The translations under genes were made by a program, and so were the position numbers. Shown in pieces: positions 10,890-23,877 of a stretch of DNA of 64,000 nucleotides (its first letter is position 1; each line of letters begins with the position of its first letter). Below the pieces are notes generated by a model. That model ran no database searches. It saw only the letters and a program-made list of their open reading frames with translations, and was not told where the DNA came from. This stretch comes from Valencia hispanica (taxonomy: Eukaryota > Chordata > Actinopteri > Cyprinodontiformes > Valenciidae), in NCBI GenBank assembly GCA_963556495.2, contig OY747705.1:4221501-4285500 (forward strand), read 5' to 3'.

Positions 10890-13800
10890 AGTAAGTCAAT
10901 TTTTATTTGTATAGCACACTTTCAACAGCAGGGCAATTCAAGGTGCTTTACATGATTTGGTGATTTAATGAACAAAGAAAACAATGGAAATTAAAAGTAA
11001 AAGAAACACACATTACACATGATACACAATAAAGCAAGAGAAAGATAAAAAAAAGCAAGAGAGCATGAACACATTTCATACATATGACATCAAGCATTTA
11101 CTCGAAGGCAATTCTAAACAGATGGGTTTTTAGTCTCGATTTAAAGCAGTTCAGAGTTTCAGCAGCTCTACACTCGTCAGGAAGTCTGTTCCAGATAGGG
11201 GGAGCATAGAAACTGAAAGCTGCTTCTCCATGTTTAGTTCTGAGTCTAGGGATGTTTAGTAGGCTAGAGTTGGAGGACCTGAGTGGTCTTGGTGGTTGGT
11301 ACCGTGACAACAGGTCTTCAAAATATTTTGGTGCTAAGCCATGAAATGATTTGTAAACTAGTAGGAGTATTTTGAAGTCTATTCTCTGAGCTACAGGGAG
11401 CCAGTATGAGGACTTTAGAACTGGGGTGATGTGCTCTACTTTCCTGGTTCTAGTGAGGAACACGAGCAGCAGCGTTCTGGATCAGCTGCAGCTGTCTGAT
11501 TGACTTTTTAGGCAGACCTGTGAAGATGCTGTTGCAGTAATCAATCCGACTAAAGATAAACACATGGATGAGTTTTTCTAGGTCGTGTTGCAACATCAGT
11601 CGTTTAATCCTAGAGATGTTCTTCAGGTGATATAACCCTGACCTTGTTATTGCCTTTATGTGACCCTGGAGGTTCAGGCCTAGGTTTCGAGCCTGATCAG
11701 TAGTTTCTAGCTGTATTAATTTAAGCTGTGTGCTGACTCTTGATCGTTCCTCCTTGGGTCCAAAAATAATCACTTCAGTTTTGTTTCTATTCAGCTGGAG
11801 AAAGTTATGGCACATCCATCCATTTATTTGGTCAATACATTGATTTAGGGTTTGAATGGGTTCAGAGTCACCTGGTGACATTGTAATGTAGAGCTGAGTG
11901 TCATCCGCGTAGTTATGGTAGCTAATGTTATTGGTTGCTATAATCTTGCCTAGTGGGAGCATGTAGATATTAAATAAGAGGGGCCCCAGGATGGAGCCCT
12001 GGGGCACCCCACACGTGATTTCTGTTCGTTCTGATGAAAAGTTTCGTATTGAAACATAGAAGTCCCTGTTCCTTAGGTAAGATTCGAACCAGCCAAGTAG
12101 TGTACCAGAGAGTCCGACCCAGCTCTCCAGTCGTTCCAATAAAATATCATGATCAACAGTGTCAAATGCTGCACTGAGGTCCATCAGAACCAGCACTGTG
12201 GTTCTTCCACAGTCTGTATTTATGCGGATTTCACTGAATACTTTGACGAGGGCAGTCTCGGTGCTGTGGTGAACACGGAAACCAGACTGAAAAACATCAA
12301 AACGGTTTGTCATTGTTATGAAGCTATTCAACTGCTGAAACACAGCTTTTTCAATAAATTACTGATGAATGGAAGATTAGAGATTGGCCTGTAGTTCTGC
12401 ATTAACGTGTTGCCCAGATTTTTCTTCTTTAGCAGTGGTTTAATAACTGCTGTTTTTAAAGCCTGAGGGAAGACACCTGATAGCAGGGATGAGTTCACTA
12501 TTTGAACAAGATCAGAACCAATAACAGGAAGAACTTTCTTTAGAAAAGCTGTGGGTAGGATATCAAGACAGCAGGAGGAGGAGCTTAATTGGATAATGAT
12601 TTTTTTCAAGGCTGTTCTGGTTTAATTCGTGGAATTCAGACATTTTCTCTACATTGTTGTTGATTGGGGATGGCACTGGTTGTGGGTTCGATATTGAGGT
12701 ACAGATTGACCGCCTAATTGTTAGAATCTTTTCAGTGAAAAAGGTGGCAAATTCATTGCAGGCCCTGGTAGAGTTTAGTTCAGGGGCTACTGTCACTAAA
12801 GGATTAGTTAGTCTTTCCACTGTTGCAAATAGGGTCAGTGCGTTATTAATGTTTCTGTTGATGATTTCAGAAAAGAACGATTCCCTAGCATCTTTTATAG
12901 TTAGCTGAGATCTATTCAGTCTCTCTTTGTAGATCTCACAGTGAACCTGGAGTCGAGTTTTCCACCATTTTCTCTCGGCGCGTCAACACTATTTTTTCAC
13001 TACGTACCAGTGGATTACTTGCCCACGGAGACTTCTTTCTACCTGAGACTACTTTCACTTTAGTTGGAGCAATGGAATCCATGATGTCTGACATTTTCGC
13101 AAGGAAATTATCTACCAACTTATTTATTGAGTTTGAGTTGGGAGATGAGGGGGATGTAGTGGAAGGGTAAATACGTTTAAATGTGTCAACTGAGCTGTCC
13201 CCTAGAAATCACTTTCTTATAGGGGTCTTACTGTGGCTGGATAATTTAGCAGAGATGGTACTTTGAAAGAAAATACAGAAATGGTCAGATAACGCAATAT
13301 TAATTACCGAGATGTTGGAAATATTTAAACCTTTGCTGATAATTTAGTCTAGAGTGTGTCCTTTATTGTGTGTTGGTTGTTTGACATGCTGGGTCAGGCC
13401 GAAGTTGTGGAGAGTATCATCTAATGTTTTTGCTTGTCTATCTTGGGGGTTGTCGGTATGGATGTTAAAATTCTCCACAATGATTAGTTGGTCATAGTCG
13501 ATACATATTACAGAAAGAAGGTCATTGAAATCATTAAAGAAGTTAGAGTTAAGTTTTGGTGGTTTATATAAACTTAGAAATAAAGCTTTGTTAGGCTCAT
13601 TTATCTGGGTGGCTAGGTATTCAAAAGAATCAAACGTGCCCAGAGTTACCTTTTTAAAGTTCATTGAGTTGGGAAAAAATGGTGGCTACACCTCCACCTC
13701 GTCTGTGCTTTCTGCTCTCGCTTAATAAATTATAATTTGGAGGAGTAGATTCTATTAATGCAGTTGTTTCGTTATTTTCATCCGCTCAGGCGCCTGTAGG

Positions 13801-14160
13801 GAGTCTCTGTGACACGGTTAGACCGATGTAACACCGGGCTGTTTGTATTCAAAGGTAAAGTTGTGTCATTTCCATAATCAGCGTGGAGATCAAAATTAAT
13901 TTCCAGACGACATAGCTTCGTTTCAATGCCCTCAATTCTGTGGAGCAGTTTTTCAACATCCTCAGCTGAACAAAAAGCCATGTTGATAAGTCCATAAAAA
14001 AGTAATCCAAGAAGAGATCCGGTCCAATAGAGTAACTCCAGGGGCTGGGTAGATAAAGTAACTAAGAAAAGGTTAAGAAAGAAAACAAGAAAAGCAACCA
14101 GAAAATAAAATAAAGTGAACGGATCTGGAGAGAGACAGAGAGCAGCTGCTCCTCCTTCAG
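10890..14160 (-). mobile_element. L2/Maui-like LINE, nearly full length but broken
   Basis: Reading from the right on the - strand: a 5' region with a short ORF (13981-13778); an endonuclease C-terminus (13664-13344, ending NFGLTQHVKQPTHNKGHTLD); and a reverse transcriptase (12609-11450). The latter shows [36 protein letters not shown] and [11 protein letters not shown]-terminal piece (11463-11098) carries WLPVAQRIDFKILLLVYKS. Frameshifts separate the blocks. The 3' end near 10890 has the fish LINE tail (TTTTTATTTGTATAGC, AAGGTGCTTTACA). LSAAFDT rather than the Rex1-type pattern places it in the L2 clade by my reading. Confidence 0.85.
11098..12343 (-). pseudogene. L2-type reverse transcriptase, two overlapping broken frames
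   Basis: The 297-codon frame (12343-11450) keeps all main fingers/palm motifs, including AFDTVDH and YADDTQLYI with both catalytic Asp residues. It runs through the thumb region to [20 protein letters not shown]. The last 121 codons (11463-11098) are in another frame and hold the C-terminal LLVYKSFHGLAPKYFEDLL and RLPDECRAAETLNCFKSRL. One frameshift near 11455 separates them. The palm region is well preserved for a fossil, so the element is not very old. Confidence 0.8.
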
Positions 14161-15261
14161 CAGACCATCATGTCTATGTATTGTACTGTAGTAATATTGC
14201 ATCATTATTTTACTCTAGTCTTCATGTTTCCAGCAGGTGAGAGTCCAAAGAGGAATTAGTGGCTTACATGAATAAATATGCACAGTTACAAACATTGCTT
14301 CACCTCTTTATACAGTATGCATAATGCAACTTTGTACACTTTAAGGCTGTGTTGACATGTCTGGCTAATTACACACTGACATGTTGATGACTTATTCCTG
14401 AGACAGAAAATAATAACATTTCTAGTCTGACTCTAAAATTGACCAAAAAAAAGACAATTTCATCAGAAATAAAATGTTGTGTCTGTTGGATTCACAGAGG
14501 CCAGCCAGAACAATAACTTTGGAGTTCCCATGAGGTAAGCGACAAAATTCAAAATAACACATTAAAGGAAATTGATCATCATTTCTCATTATGTAGCCAA
14601 AAAACATGTCTATGTTTTAGAAATGTTTTGTAAAATTAAATCTCGTATTTGTCAGAATAAGGAAGCATAATGGTAGAGGTGGCCCTAGAACTAGGCCCAG
14701 GTTAAATCTGAAACTGCTGCTTAAAGACTTGGTTCAAACTTTTAAGGTGAAGCTTGTATTGTTAATAGTGCCTATACCTGCAGTGGAAAGATGTTACATT
14801 ACAGTGACTTTTTTAGAAAAGTAAATACATCCTTGAAGTGGTGAACAACATGAGATTTGGTTTCTATGCTGCTTCAATCCCGTTCATAAGACGATTTGGG
14901 GAATCAACTCATCTTGAGTTTGTTGAGATAATCTCCAAACATCTGTAAGACCTTCAATACACAGGAATGTACGCTCTCTGATGCTGCCGTGCAGATGATG
15001 AAAATTCAATTTTTTTTTTCATTTATGGCAAAGGTAGAGTGAGCTGAAATAGTCCCAGCTGATACAGCCGACAGGCCCAATTAACGTTGTCTCCACACAA
15101 GAAACAGCACCAGTTAAAAAGGGTGTCTTATGAAAATATAGCCTGATGATATCTGCTAACATAGTGTTATGTCCTACTAATACGAACAATTATTAGGGCC
15201 TCATCATTTAATTTCAACATGTTTACTTATTGCTGATAATTTGCTCTGTTTTGATTGGCAG
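14161..15261. other. Intronic sequence before exon b
   Basis: Unique-looking A/T-rich sequence. No reading frame with support and no recognised repeat apart from short A/T runs. Confidence 0.5.
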
Positions 15262-15381
15262 ACCTATCCCTCTGTCCCAACAGGAATGTCCGTAAGATGG
15301 CGCTGAGGCAGTCAGATTCATCAAGTCCAGAGTCACTATTCAGGAGAGCAAACCCCAGTCCAAACATGAGGCAGAAAAAAG
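15262..15381 (+). CDS. Exon b: Ser/basic linker after the PH domain, MCF2/MCF2L-family RhoGEF
   Basis: The 120-nt exon follows an intron of 12.4 kb. Read in phase 1 it encodes a linker containing NRNVRKMALRQSDSSSPES and then FRRANPSPNMRQKK, and it leaves in phase 1 at AAAAAAG|GTTAGT. I chose the acceptor ending at 15261 because it fits the phase of the exon at 2822. A closer-looking acceptor ending at 15283 would put a TGA in frame after a few codons. NRNVRKM resembles the SRNIKKL linker motif I recall from MCF2L. The region has no fold and is rich in Ser and basic residues, as expected of a phosphorylatable hinge. Confidence 0.7.
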
Positions 15382-18300
15382 GTTAGTTGTCCCACTATTG
15401 TAGTTTTAACCAAGGTTAGACTAAATCTATAAAAATCTTAATTCTAAGGTACTACTTTTAGATAAATGCTAAAAGAATTGTGAAGGGAAAAAGGGAGTTT
15501 TTTTAAATGAATCATTTATTGGTGGCTAGTTAACCATTATCTATGAATGAGTCCAAAATCACACTTTGTTTTGGTTTTCTAATATAGCGCTGCTGATGGC
15601 TGCAGCATGTTGGAGTAGCTCTGTTATGTTTGTTCTTTTTGTACATAATTTGCTTTGGTTGAGGTGTTGCATGTTTGGACAATTGTTCCTTCGGGTTTTG
15701 GATGCTTTGGAGCTCGGAGGATCAATGCTAAAGTACGTTACCCTGGCAACAAGGTATTGTTTTTACAACTCTTAGCAGGTGATTAGCATTTCTGAAACTC
15801 AAATAATACCTGAACTGTGACCCCAAATCTTTCTAACCATACGGCAGAGATTTTGGCAGAGGTTTAAAAAGAAGTGGCAAAAGCAAATGAGCTGGATTAG
15901 TAGTGCTTGCAACTGATGGTGTAATTCAGGACGTTACTGTGGAATATCATGTCTGCTGCATGGCTGTTGAGCTGTTAGCATCTCATGAAATGTATGATGC
16001 TATCATACAGCAACAGTCTTCACAAAGAGGCCTCTTCAGATTCGTCACAACACTGACTGCTACTGGAGATCCTTCCTGCCCACATCATCACCATCCACAA
16101 GACACTTGAATAATAATGAGTTACGAGAACATTTAGTTTCACTTTGGGATAAATAAAGTATTTTTGAATTTGAATTAGTTTTTATTAATTAACAGGTAAT
16201 TGAAAAAAGTTTCATTTCAGATTTCTAAGCAACAAATCAGAAACTAACTTTAGTTTGTTGCATTAGATAATGGTTAACTAGCAGTTAGTATCCTGATTCA
16301 TTACTTATTACATCCTATGTGTACTAAGTCTGTTTTTGTCCTTATGTTTTATAAGTTTTTGATGCATTCCAGACACGCTTTACCTTTGCTCTATCTGGTT
16401 TTATTCACATTTTTCTTTAACCTTCCCCTGCTTCCACTCTGACTTAGTATCACACAAAAGGTTCTGGTCCAATCCCAGATGGTAGTACCAAAGGTTAACA
16501 GCCAAACTCAATGTAAAAACTAACTGGTCTGTACTGGTCTTCCTACATCCACTGCCAGTACCTCCACTTTCCCCTTTCCCCTTAGCACAGATGAAGTGAA
16601 GAACAAAAAGTTGAAATAACCCAGGTATTTTAAACTTTTAAACGTGGGTCATTTCAACGTAGAGAAAGGAGTAGAACTGAAAACTATTTTATATTTGTTC
16701 AGCTTTGGATTAATCTTTGAGTCAACATCATAATTATGGTTCACACAACACCAGAACCCTCTGTTGAGTTTACTCATAAAATTTGTGCAGCAGGCTGCTT
16801 TACCTTTTTAAGTTTGTTGAATGCTTTTTGTTTCGTTTTTTACTGTGGAGAAGGTGTAAAAGGAGAAGTCTTATATATTTGATCAGTCAAACTCTGAATA
16901 GTTTCACTGCATTGTTCTGCTTCTATCTTGTATCTGGCTGAATACATGTCCCAAAAAGCAAAAAGAATCAGGGTGGACAAAGTAGTCAGTGCCTCATGCT
17001 GGAGTCAGGTTTGATTTGTCTCAGGTCTATGTTGAAGGAGCTTTTTTTAATGAGCTTTCATCTGACAGACAATTTCAACTTGTATTTTTAATGCTTTAGT
17101 TACCTTAGATCTTCTTCCACATTTTCCAAAAACCAGTTTAGTTTTTCTGAGGCCATCATTAGCAGATACTTCAGAGATCTGCAGGATGTGTGTGGTTTAT
17201 GCTCATCTGGAACACAGCTCCCTGCTTTCATCTTTTAAATCTCTGAATTTTAAAAACTACCTCTGACTTTGTGGAGATTAAAATACAGTTTTACGGTGTA
17301 AATGCAGTGAAATAAGTGTATAGAATAGTGGAATTGTAATCCCGACTGAAGCCATTACTCCTCTTATTTTGACTCAGAAATAATAGAACACAGAAGTCTG
17401 TGTTGGCATTATCCTTTAAAAATGTCCTCCAGTTACACCATTTCATTGGATTTCTCTTGACTCTCTATAGGTTATAAAATGCAGTCACCATGAGTGTCAG
17501 AATTGTTGGTTGCGGTTTTACTGAGAATCTCTTAGCTGCAGGGTCAGAGGTCAGTAGACACTGATGCTGTGGGAAGAGTTACCGCTCAGCGTCTGCTCAT
17601 ATAACAGCCCTCTTCCACAGTGGAAATGCTGACAGAAAAAGGCGAGGGGAATTAACATTTCCAGAAAAATACATTGGGTGTCATAGTGAAGATGCAACTT
17701 TTGAACAATACATCAAAAAAGGTAATACATTGTCCGCTATGATTTTAGGTTTAAAACAATGTTTTACCATGGTTGTATACTGTTTCTGACATTAGCCTGA
17801 TCTCATTATCAACCACAGATTCTAGAATCTGTAATACTAGGATGATCCACCGCTGAGGTCCTGTAGCAGGTCCATGCAAGAAAGAGTCTATCAATCATTT
17901 TACTTTCAGACTCTTGTGGTCGTGAAATTTCCCTGCTCTACTAACTTCTTCTCTACCTTGCCTTGCCACTCAGCTGATGCTTCAGCCCATTCAGGCCACT
18001 CAGCTGTTAATGCTCGGAAGAATTTCACCTTGCAGGGACTTTCCAATAGGAGGTCTCTTCCAGCAGGTAACACATCCGTATTTCACCTTTATTGTCATCA
18101 TCATCCTTAACACAGACATCTCTGTCTGTACCATCCTCTTCATTGCGCCCCCTGTTATCTTCCCATCCTACTGCTATCAATGTAATCTATATATCATATC
18201 ATCGTCTTTAACAGCATCTGTCTTGTTCATGTAGTTTTTAATGTCACCGTTTATTTGTCTTCACACCCTGGAAAATACAGGCAATAATGTTTCCTGAAGG

Positions 18301-18594
18301 TTACTTCTATTACTACTATGGTTTCATGGCAAAATGATAGATGACTGGAATACTTTATGCAACAATCTAATAACCATGCCACATTATTGCCTATCAGCCT
18401 TTTGTTTTAATGCTGCTGGAAGATGAGATTCCAGAGAAAGAAAATGCTTTCACATTACCTTCTTGCACGTTCAGCTCTGTAGCATACACTGTTTGACCAC
18501 CACATAAACCAGCCTGCCACACATTTTATAGACATGTGAAGAATTCCACCACATGAGCGCCAAATGCTTTTCCTCATCATGCACTTCTCATTTA
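15382..18594. other. Intron between exons b and c, left part
   Basis: Besides the LINE tail at 15835-16185 I see nothing identifiable. The stretch 17970-18070 has two acceptor-like and one donor-like site around short frames, but no phase fits. Confidence 0.45.
15835..16185 (+). repeat. LINE 3' end, copy 1 of a pair
   Basis: A 350-bp stretch from AGTGGCAAAAGCAAATGAGC to GGGATAAATAAAGTATTTTT aligns with 62110-62460. The piece around ACTGACTGCTACTGGAGATCC encodes a KTDCYRRSFLP-like end of a LINE ORF2 (CR1/L2 group), and the sequence ends with an AATAAAG-type tail. Confidence 0.55.
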
Positions 18595-19345
18595 CAGTGA
18601 GGAACATAAGTATTTGAACACCCTGCCATTTTGCAAGTTCTCCCACTTAGAAATTAAGGGAGGGATCCGAAATTTACATTGTAGGTGCATTTCCACTGTG
18701 AGAGAAACTTTTTTTTTTTAGATCAGGAAATCACATTGTCTGATTAAAAAAACAAAATTCTTTGTATTTTATTGCTCCACATAAGTATTTGGTACAGAAG
18801 CCTTTGTTTGCAATTACAGAGGTCAAACATTTTTGTAGTTCTTGACCAAGTTTGCACACACTGCAACAGGGATTTTGGCCCAGTTCTCCACTCAGATCTT
18901 CTCTAGATCTGTCAGGTTCCGGGGCTGTCGCTGAGCATCGCAGAGTTTCAGCCCCTTCCTAAGATTTTCTATTGGATTTAGGTCTGGAGATCCTGGCTGT
19001 GTGCTTCGGGTCATTGTCATGTTGGAAGACCCAGCCACGACCCATCTTCAATGCTCTGACTGAAGGAAGGAGGTTGTTGCTCAAAATCTCACAATACCCC
19101 CAAAGCATGATGTTTCCACCCTCATGCTTCACAGTAGGGATGGTGTTCTTGGAATACAACTCATCCTTCTTTTTCCTCCAAACACGGCGAGTGAAGTTTA
19201 GACCGAAAAGTTCTATTTTGGTCTCGTCTAACCACATGACTTTCTCCCATGCCTCCTCTGGATCATCCAGATGGTCATTGGTAAACTTCAAACGGGCCTG
19301 GACATGTAATTAATTGACCAGGGGAACTTTCTGTTCATTGCTGTT
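18595..19345 (-). mobile_element. Tc1-like transposon, truncated
   Basis: A TA (18593-18594) precedes CAGTGAGGAACATAAGTATT, a typical Tc1-type end. On the - strand, 19291-18959 encodes transposase residues [12 protein letters not shown] (first Asp), [11 protein letters not shown] and [13 protein letters not shown] (second Asp). The final Glu region is out of frame and the N-terminal DNA-binding part is lost near 19345. Only one inverted repeat is visible. Confidence 0.8.
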
Positions 19346-22300
19346 CAATGTCAATGTCCTGCCACCATTGCAGTCACGTCTCTGGTTGATGACATTGTAT
19401 TTAGAAAAGAAGTAAATTCACTTTTTTTTACTTTTAAACTAAGATTCTTCATTAAAACAACTTCAGCCTCTTTCAATACTCAGAGCGTTTTGTGCACAAA
19501 TATGATCAAAAGCTTCTCACTTCCTATTGTAACGGTCACTGAACACTCAAATGCAAGAGGTTCGTCAATCTGCTCCATCTCTGCTGCTAGGCCTGCTGCA
19601 GAGCGCCTGCGTTGACTGATGATGGCGCTGCGTGTCTCCACACCCCCTCTGATAGAGAAGTATAACTCAGGCTTGACACGCTCTCCTGCAGTCCCACCTC
19701 GTCCCCCTAATTCTATGATGTACAACTATAACGGTCAGGATCTATGAAGAAACACATCCGTGGCAAAAAGCTGCTGGCCTGCATATCACATCTCCCCTCC
19801 TGCTTCATAAAACACTGTGAGCCCACTTCAAAAGTTTTTGCTTGTTCAAAACAACTGGGAAACTCCCAGACTCCATAATTTAGTGCTGTCTTATTAAAGT
19901 TACCAGAGGGATTTATAGAATACCACCAAGTGCCACTTATAATCTCATCCAATCATTCACAAGTTTCACTTCGTTCTTTACAACCCACTGGACATTTATT
20001 GGTTTAACATGGATTTTTCTAGATAAAATCTATTTTCTTGATCTGATTTCTCAGTTTATATACAAACGTCGACTTATTATAGTTCATTTGGTTTTCAGCT
20101 CGTTTGTATAGTGCTATGTCTTTTCAAACCTCCAATGGCAAATGGCCACTCGTACTTAGCCAGGTTCTGGTTCTGCTGGAGGTTTCTTCCTGTTAAAGGG
20201 GAGATTCTCCTCTCCACCATCGCTACAGGCTTGCTCAGACACAACACAGACAACTGTCTACTGTCGCTACATGTTCGTCCAGCAGGAGGGAATGCTGCAA
20301 GTCAGTGACTCGATGCAATATGCTGAGATTCCTTAAATAGAAAACTTTTAACCTGATTTGAATAATGAATGGAAGGATTAATTGGAATTTATGTATTATT
20401 GAATTTAAATGACTTGTCTTGTACAAAATGGAATAGAATTGTATTTTTTGATTTGAAGGCCTTTTGCTTTCAGTTTCCTGTCCCTTGATGACTTGTTTGG
20501 TTTATCTGTAGGTTTCACTGCTGATCCATCTTGTTTGTTCTTGGGGCAATGTTTAGACCAAGCTAACAAAGAGCAGCGAACACATTTTGTCACATTCCAT
20601 GCTTCACGACATTCTGGAAGATTTATGAATGCCTTCCATTGATTCAGCTGACAGCTGTCTTAATTGGGCCATGACCTTAGCAAACCAATGAGCTCCAAAC
20701 AGTTTATTGGGATCTACAAGCACTCTTTTATCTCCAGACTCAGTCCGACTCGTGTGGGTCTGGAGATGTGGTCTGAGAGGAAACCTTAAACACTAAAGAA
20801 ACTGCAGTTATGTTCTATGTGTGACAACAAGCTTTCGTATCCTCCATATGTCTAAACTAAATAGTAGGGTTGCTAAACAGAATTGTTGAACATGCAAGTC
20901 TGGCAAAGAGCTTCCAAAGCCTTGAGAAGCAGGCTGATGAAATCACAAATGAACTCCTGGGCCACAATTCCAGAATGTAGGTATGGAACAAACAATGCTG
21001 CACATCCCCAAAGAAATGACATATGTACAATGTCTTGTTGGTAGTAGCATCATACTCTGGGCTTTCATTATGAAACTCGTGTTTTTGTGAAGGTGAAATA
21101 AACTATGATCATTCTAATTACCAGTCAGGTTTGACCCAAAGCTATCAGGTGTCTGACAGAAAGCTGAAGATGAAGGTTTTCATTTTACAGCCTCACAAAG
21201 AAGACAACCTTACAGCTTTTTAGTGTTGTTAGGTGTGTAGCATTATTAGAAAAAGCCTTATTTTTTTACATCACAACAGCCTGGCATTTTAATTGGAGTG
21301 TGGAGCCTTTCGAGAGCCCCTGTATGTCTCTCTTGATGTTGTTTCTCTACTAAATAGGTTAAAAAACATTCAGATTCTATTTTTGCAAGTAGTCACATAT
21401 CCCCATCTGTGCAGTGTCATAACAAAACCACAACGTCTGTTCACTTTACTATCTAAACCTGTCCCTCCCCAACAATGGCATTGTCATTTTTGAAAGATTT
21501 CCTAAATGCATCGATATGGTTAAAGTTCTGTCAGACAGCTGGTGGAGGCCAAACAAAGAGATCTGATCTGAGATCTGGCTTTGCACTAAATGCCACCCTC
21601 TTGTTCTCGAACTGTCCTGACATTTTGAAGTGCATTAACATTTTTGGAGGAAGCCAAAGCTTGAGTTCAGCCCCAACATCCAGTGTCAGGCCATTTCAAC
21701 CCATGTCTCCCTAATTACACTAATGATAGGGGAAGGAAAAAGGTGATGCAGGGGCTGAAATTGACATCCACCCTGTCTGAGACGTTCTATGGCTTGCAGG
21801 AAGACAGTCACACAGTGGTTTGGATGTTTTGCTTTCCCCCCTAATCACTACCAACAGTGAGGGCCACCTACTTGTTTGAAGGAGGGGAAATTCAAACCTG
21901 TCGGAGTGAAGTCCCAAGGGGACAGCCTTGTCATCGGATAGAAAACTCCCTTTAAGACAAGGGAAAGCTGCTCCTCTGTTATGTTGCACTGGTGTTGCAT
22001 CACATGTTGACACTGATTCTGGCAAGTCCCACATCGGCAGCTTATGAAGTTATTCTACTTTGTCCCGACTTCATCCCGTTTATTGTGCTGCGACGTCTCC
22101 TTTGACCTGTCATGGAGCAAGTCAGATGTGAGAAACTCCTCAGAACAAACCGTTCATTTGCATCATCTCAGCTAGAAGTTGTTTTCCTTCCCTATTCCAC
22201 TGTAGTTTCTTTATGCTACATCCATAACTTGACATGGAATTATGTTTTCTTGTCATTTTTTGTCACCTCAGAGTTTATTGTTTTAGTCTCTTTTTTTGCA

Positions 22301-22536
22301 TGTTAAGCATATATGACAAACTGTATCCAAGGAAACATATGTAAGGTGTTTTAGTGCACATTAAATAATAACCTCTACATTATTTGTTTCCTATCACACT
22401 GTTTGTCTTTTCATCCCAACCTCATCTGTTGTTTCTTTTGCTCTTTGCTCAAGTTACAACAATATTGATCTCAATGGCTGCCTTACCTTGCCTTTCCCTG
22501 TCCGTTCTCCTTTCCTTTCCACTTATTTTGCCTTAG
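19346..22536. other. Intron between exons b and c, right part
   Basis: A C/G-richer stretch at 19500-19740 looks like an old interspersed repeat; its - strand frame (82 codons) is unsupported. The retroelement piece at 20101-20425 follows. The remainder is unremarkable. Confidence 0.45.
20101..20425 (+). repeat. Fish LINE/SINE 3' region, second copy
   Basis: CTGCTGGAGGTTTCTTCCTG and TCTCCTCTCCACCATCGCTA, then TCAGTGACTCGATGCAATAT, belong to the abundant fish retroelement whose tail is at 3330-3545. The open frames inside are not genes. Confidence 0.55.
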
Positions 22537-22626
22537 AGCCCACAGCAAAAGAGGCAGAGGTCCCCAGGCGCTTCTCCCTTTCTTCCTCTCTTGCCTCCTC
22601 TTCCTCCGCCATGCGACGCACCAAAG
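22537..22626 (+). CDS. Exon c: Ser-rich linker, MCF2/MCF2L-family RhoGEF
   Basis: This 90-nt exon sits between a good acceptor (TTATTTTGCCTTAG) and the donor AAAG|GTACTG. It enters and leaves in phase 1. It encodes PTAKEAEVPRRFSLSSSLAS followed by SSSAMRRTK. The RRFS motif looks like a basophilic-kinase site (R-R-x-S type), which is inference. There is no recognisable domain. The assignment rests on phase continuity with the exons at 15262 and 25693 and on open coding sequence between matched splice sites. Confidence 0.68.
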
Positions 22627-22775
22627 GTACTGAGTTTGCTGAGCTTCTTTGTTTGGCTTTTTTTCTCTAGTTTTTTTCTCTTTGTTTTCTAAATCTTGGT
22701 AACATGGAATACATGTGGATTTCATACAACCACACAATAATTAAACATTGTAAACAGTGCAGATGCAAACTGATA

Positions 22776-23830
22776 TACAGTGCCTTGCAAAAGTAATATT
22801 AGCCCTTGAAATGTTCTACAATTTGTCACTCTGAAACCACAAACTCCAGGGAATTTTAATAACATTTTAATTAAATGTGTTATTTTGTAATTGCCACAGA
22901 GAAACAGGCCAGTCTGGCATCATAGACTGTAGCTACACCCCCTTAAATTGACATGTCCCCGCCCACTTCAATGTCGGCAGAAACTGTTGGTGATAGAACT
23001 ATGAACCCTATTGTCATAGAGCCATTGCAGCATACAGCTCATTTAATATTCCTGAGTGGGCAAGGAGAACCAGTCTTTATTATGGGGTTGTAATTGACCA
23101 TTTATCAGGGCTCTTGGGCCATTTTCAGCCCCAACAAAGTTTCATATGATATACAGAGGCTCAAAGAACAGTTTCCAACTGTCAAAAAAGTTCTTCTAAA
23201 ACCCCTTTAAATTGTATTTATTTTTCCTAATTGAGCAGAAAATAGCCTGTAACGGTGAAGTGGTAGGAAACGTGCATGAAGTTTATGTTTTCATTTTTTC
23301 ATTCTAACAACTTTGCACACCTAAAGTCTGGCATTTTGACCTGCTATAGACATACAGATGTAACATTTCTGAGATGTATGCTGATGCTTCACCATTCAAA
23401 GCCATATAAGTGAAAACCCAGATTCTGAAGTCTTGAAGTGTACTCTGGAGTGGATGGGGAGCCATAAAATGCATGAATACCTATTTCCAGTTCTGTTTCT
23501 TAGGTAATACTACTTAGCTTAGGAGTATTCTGTGATAAAAACATTAGCAAACCAAAGACTTAACATGGCCATCTAAAGTAAAACCAGAGTCAAAATTTAC
23601 TCCAGGGTTCCTGACTTTGTGAAAAAGGCCAAAGGACAGATTTGTGGAGGACTTGACTAATAGTTGACCTGTCACATATCTTCCCACCTGAGCTGAGGAT
23701 CTCTACATCTCCTCTAGAGTTGCCATGGATCTTCTGGCTGATTCTCTCCTTGCCAGGCCTGTCAGTTTAGATCCCAGAGGGTTTGCAGAGGCTCTTCCTT
23801 TTGTCTAATTAGTGAATGAAGTGAATTAGG
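22776..23830 (-). mobile_element. Heavily decayed Tc1-like element
   Basis: It begins at ACAGTGCCTTGCAAAAGTAA, a Tc1-family terminus, and continues with a Tc1-like subterminal segment near 23255. At 23640-23770 there is a stretch (CTCCTTGCCAGGCCTGTCAG) that aligns with the transposase part of the Tc1 remnant at 54.15-55.18 kb. No open frame survives. The boundaries on the right are uncertain. Confidence 0.5.
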
Positions 23831-23877
23831 TGATGACATGCTGGCTTTTGCGTTGTCATTCTTTTGGTTGGCCCAGA

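Noticed and set aside
15284..15381. Alternative acceptor CTCTGTCCCAACAG for exon b
   Set aside because: Joined to the exon at 2822 it runs into a TGA after a few codons; the acceptor 22 bases upstream keeps the frame.
17870..18234. Pair of overlapping frames with acceptor- and donor-like sites
   Set aside because: No combination of sites gives an open, phase-compatible exon for the RhoGEF gene.
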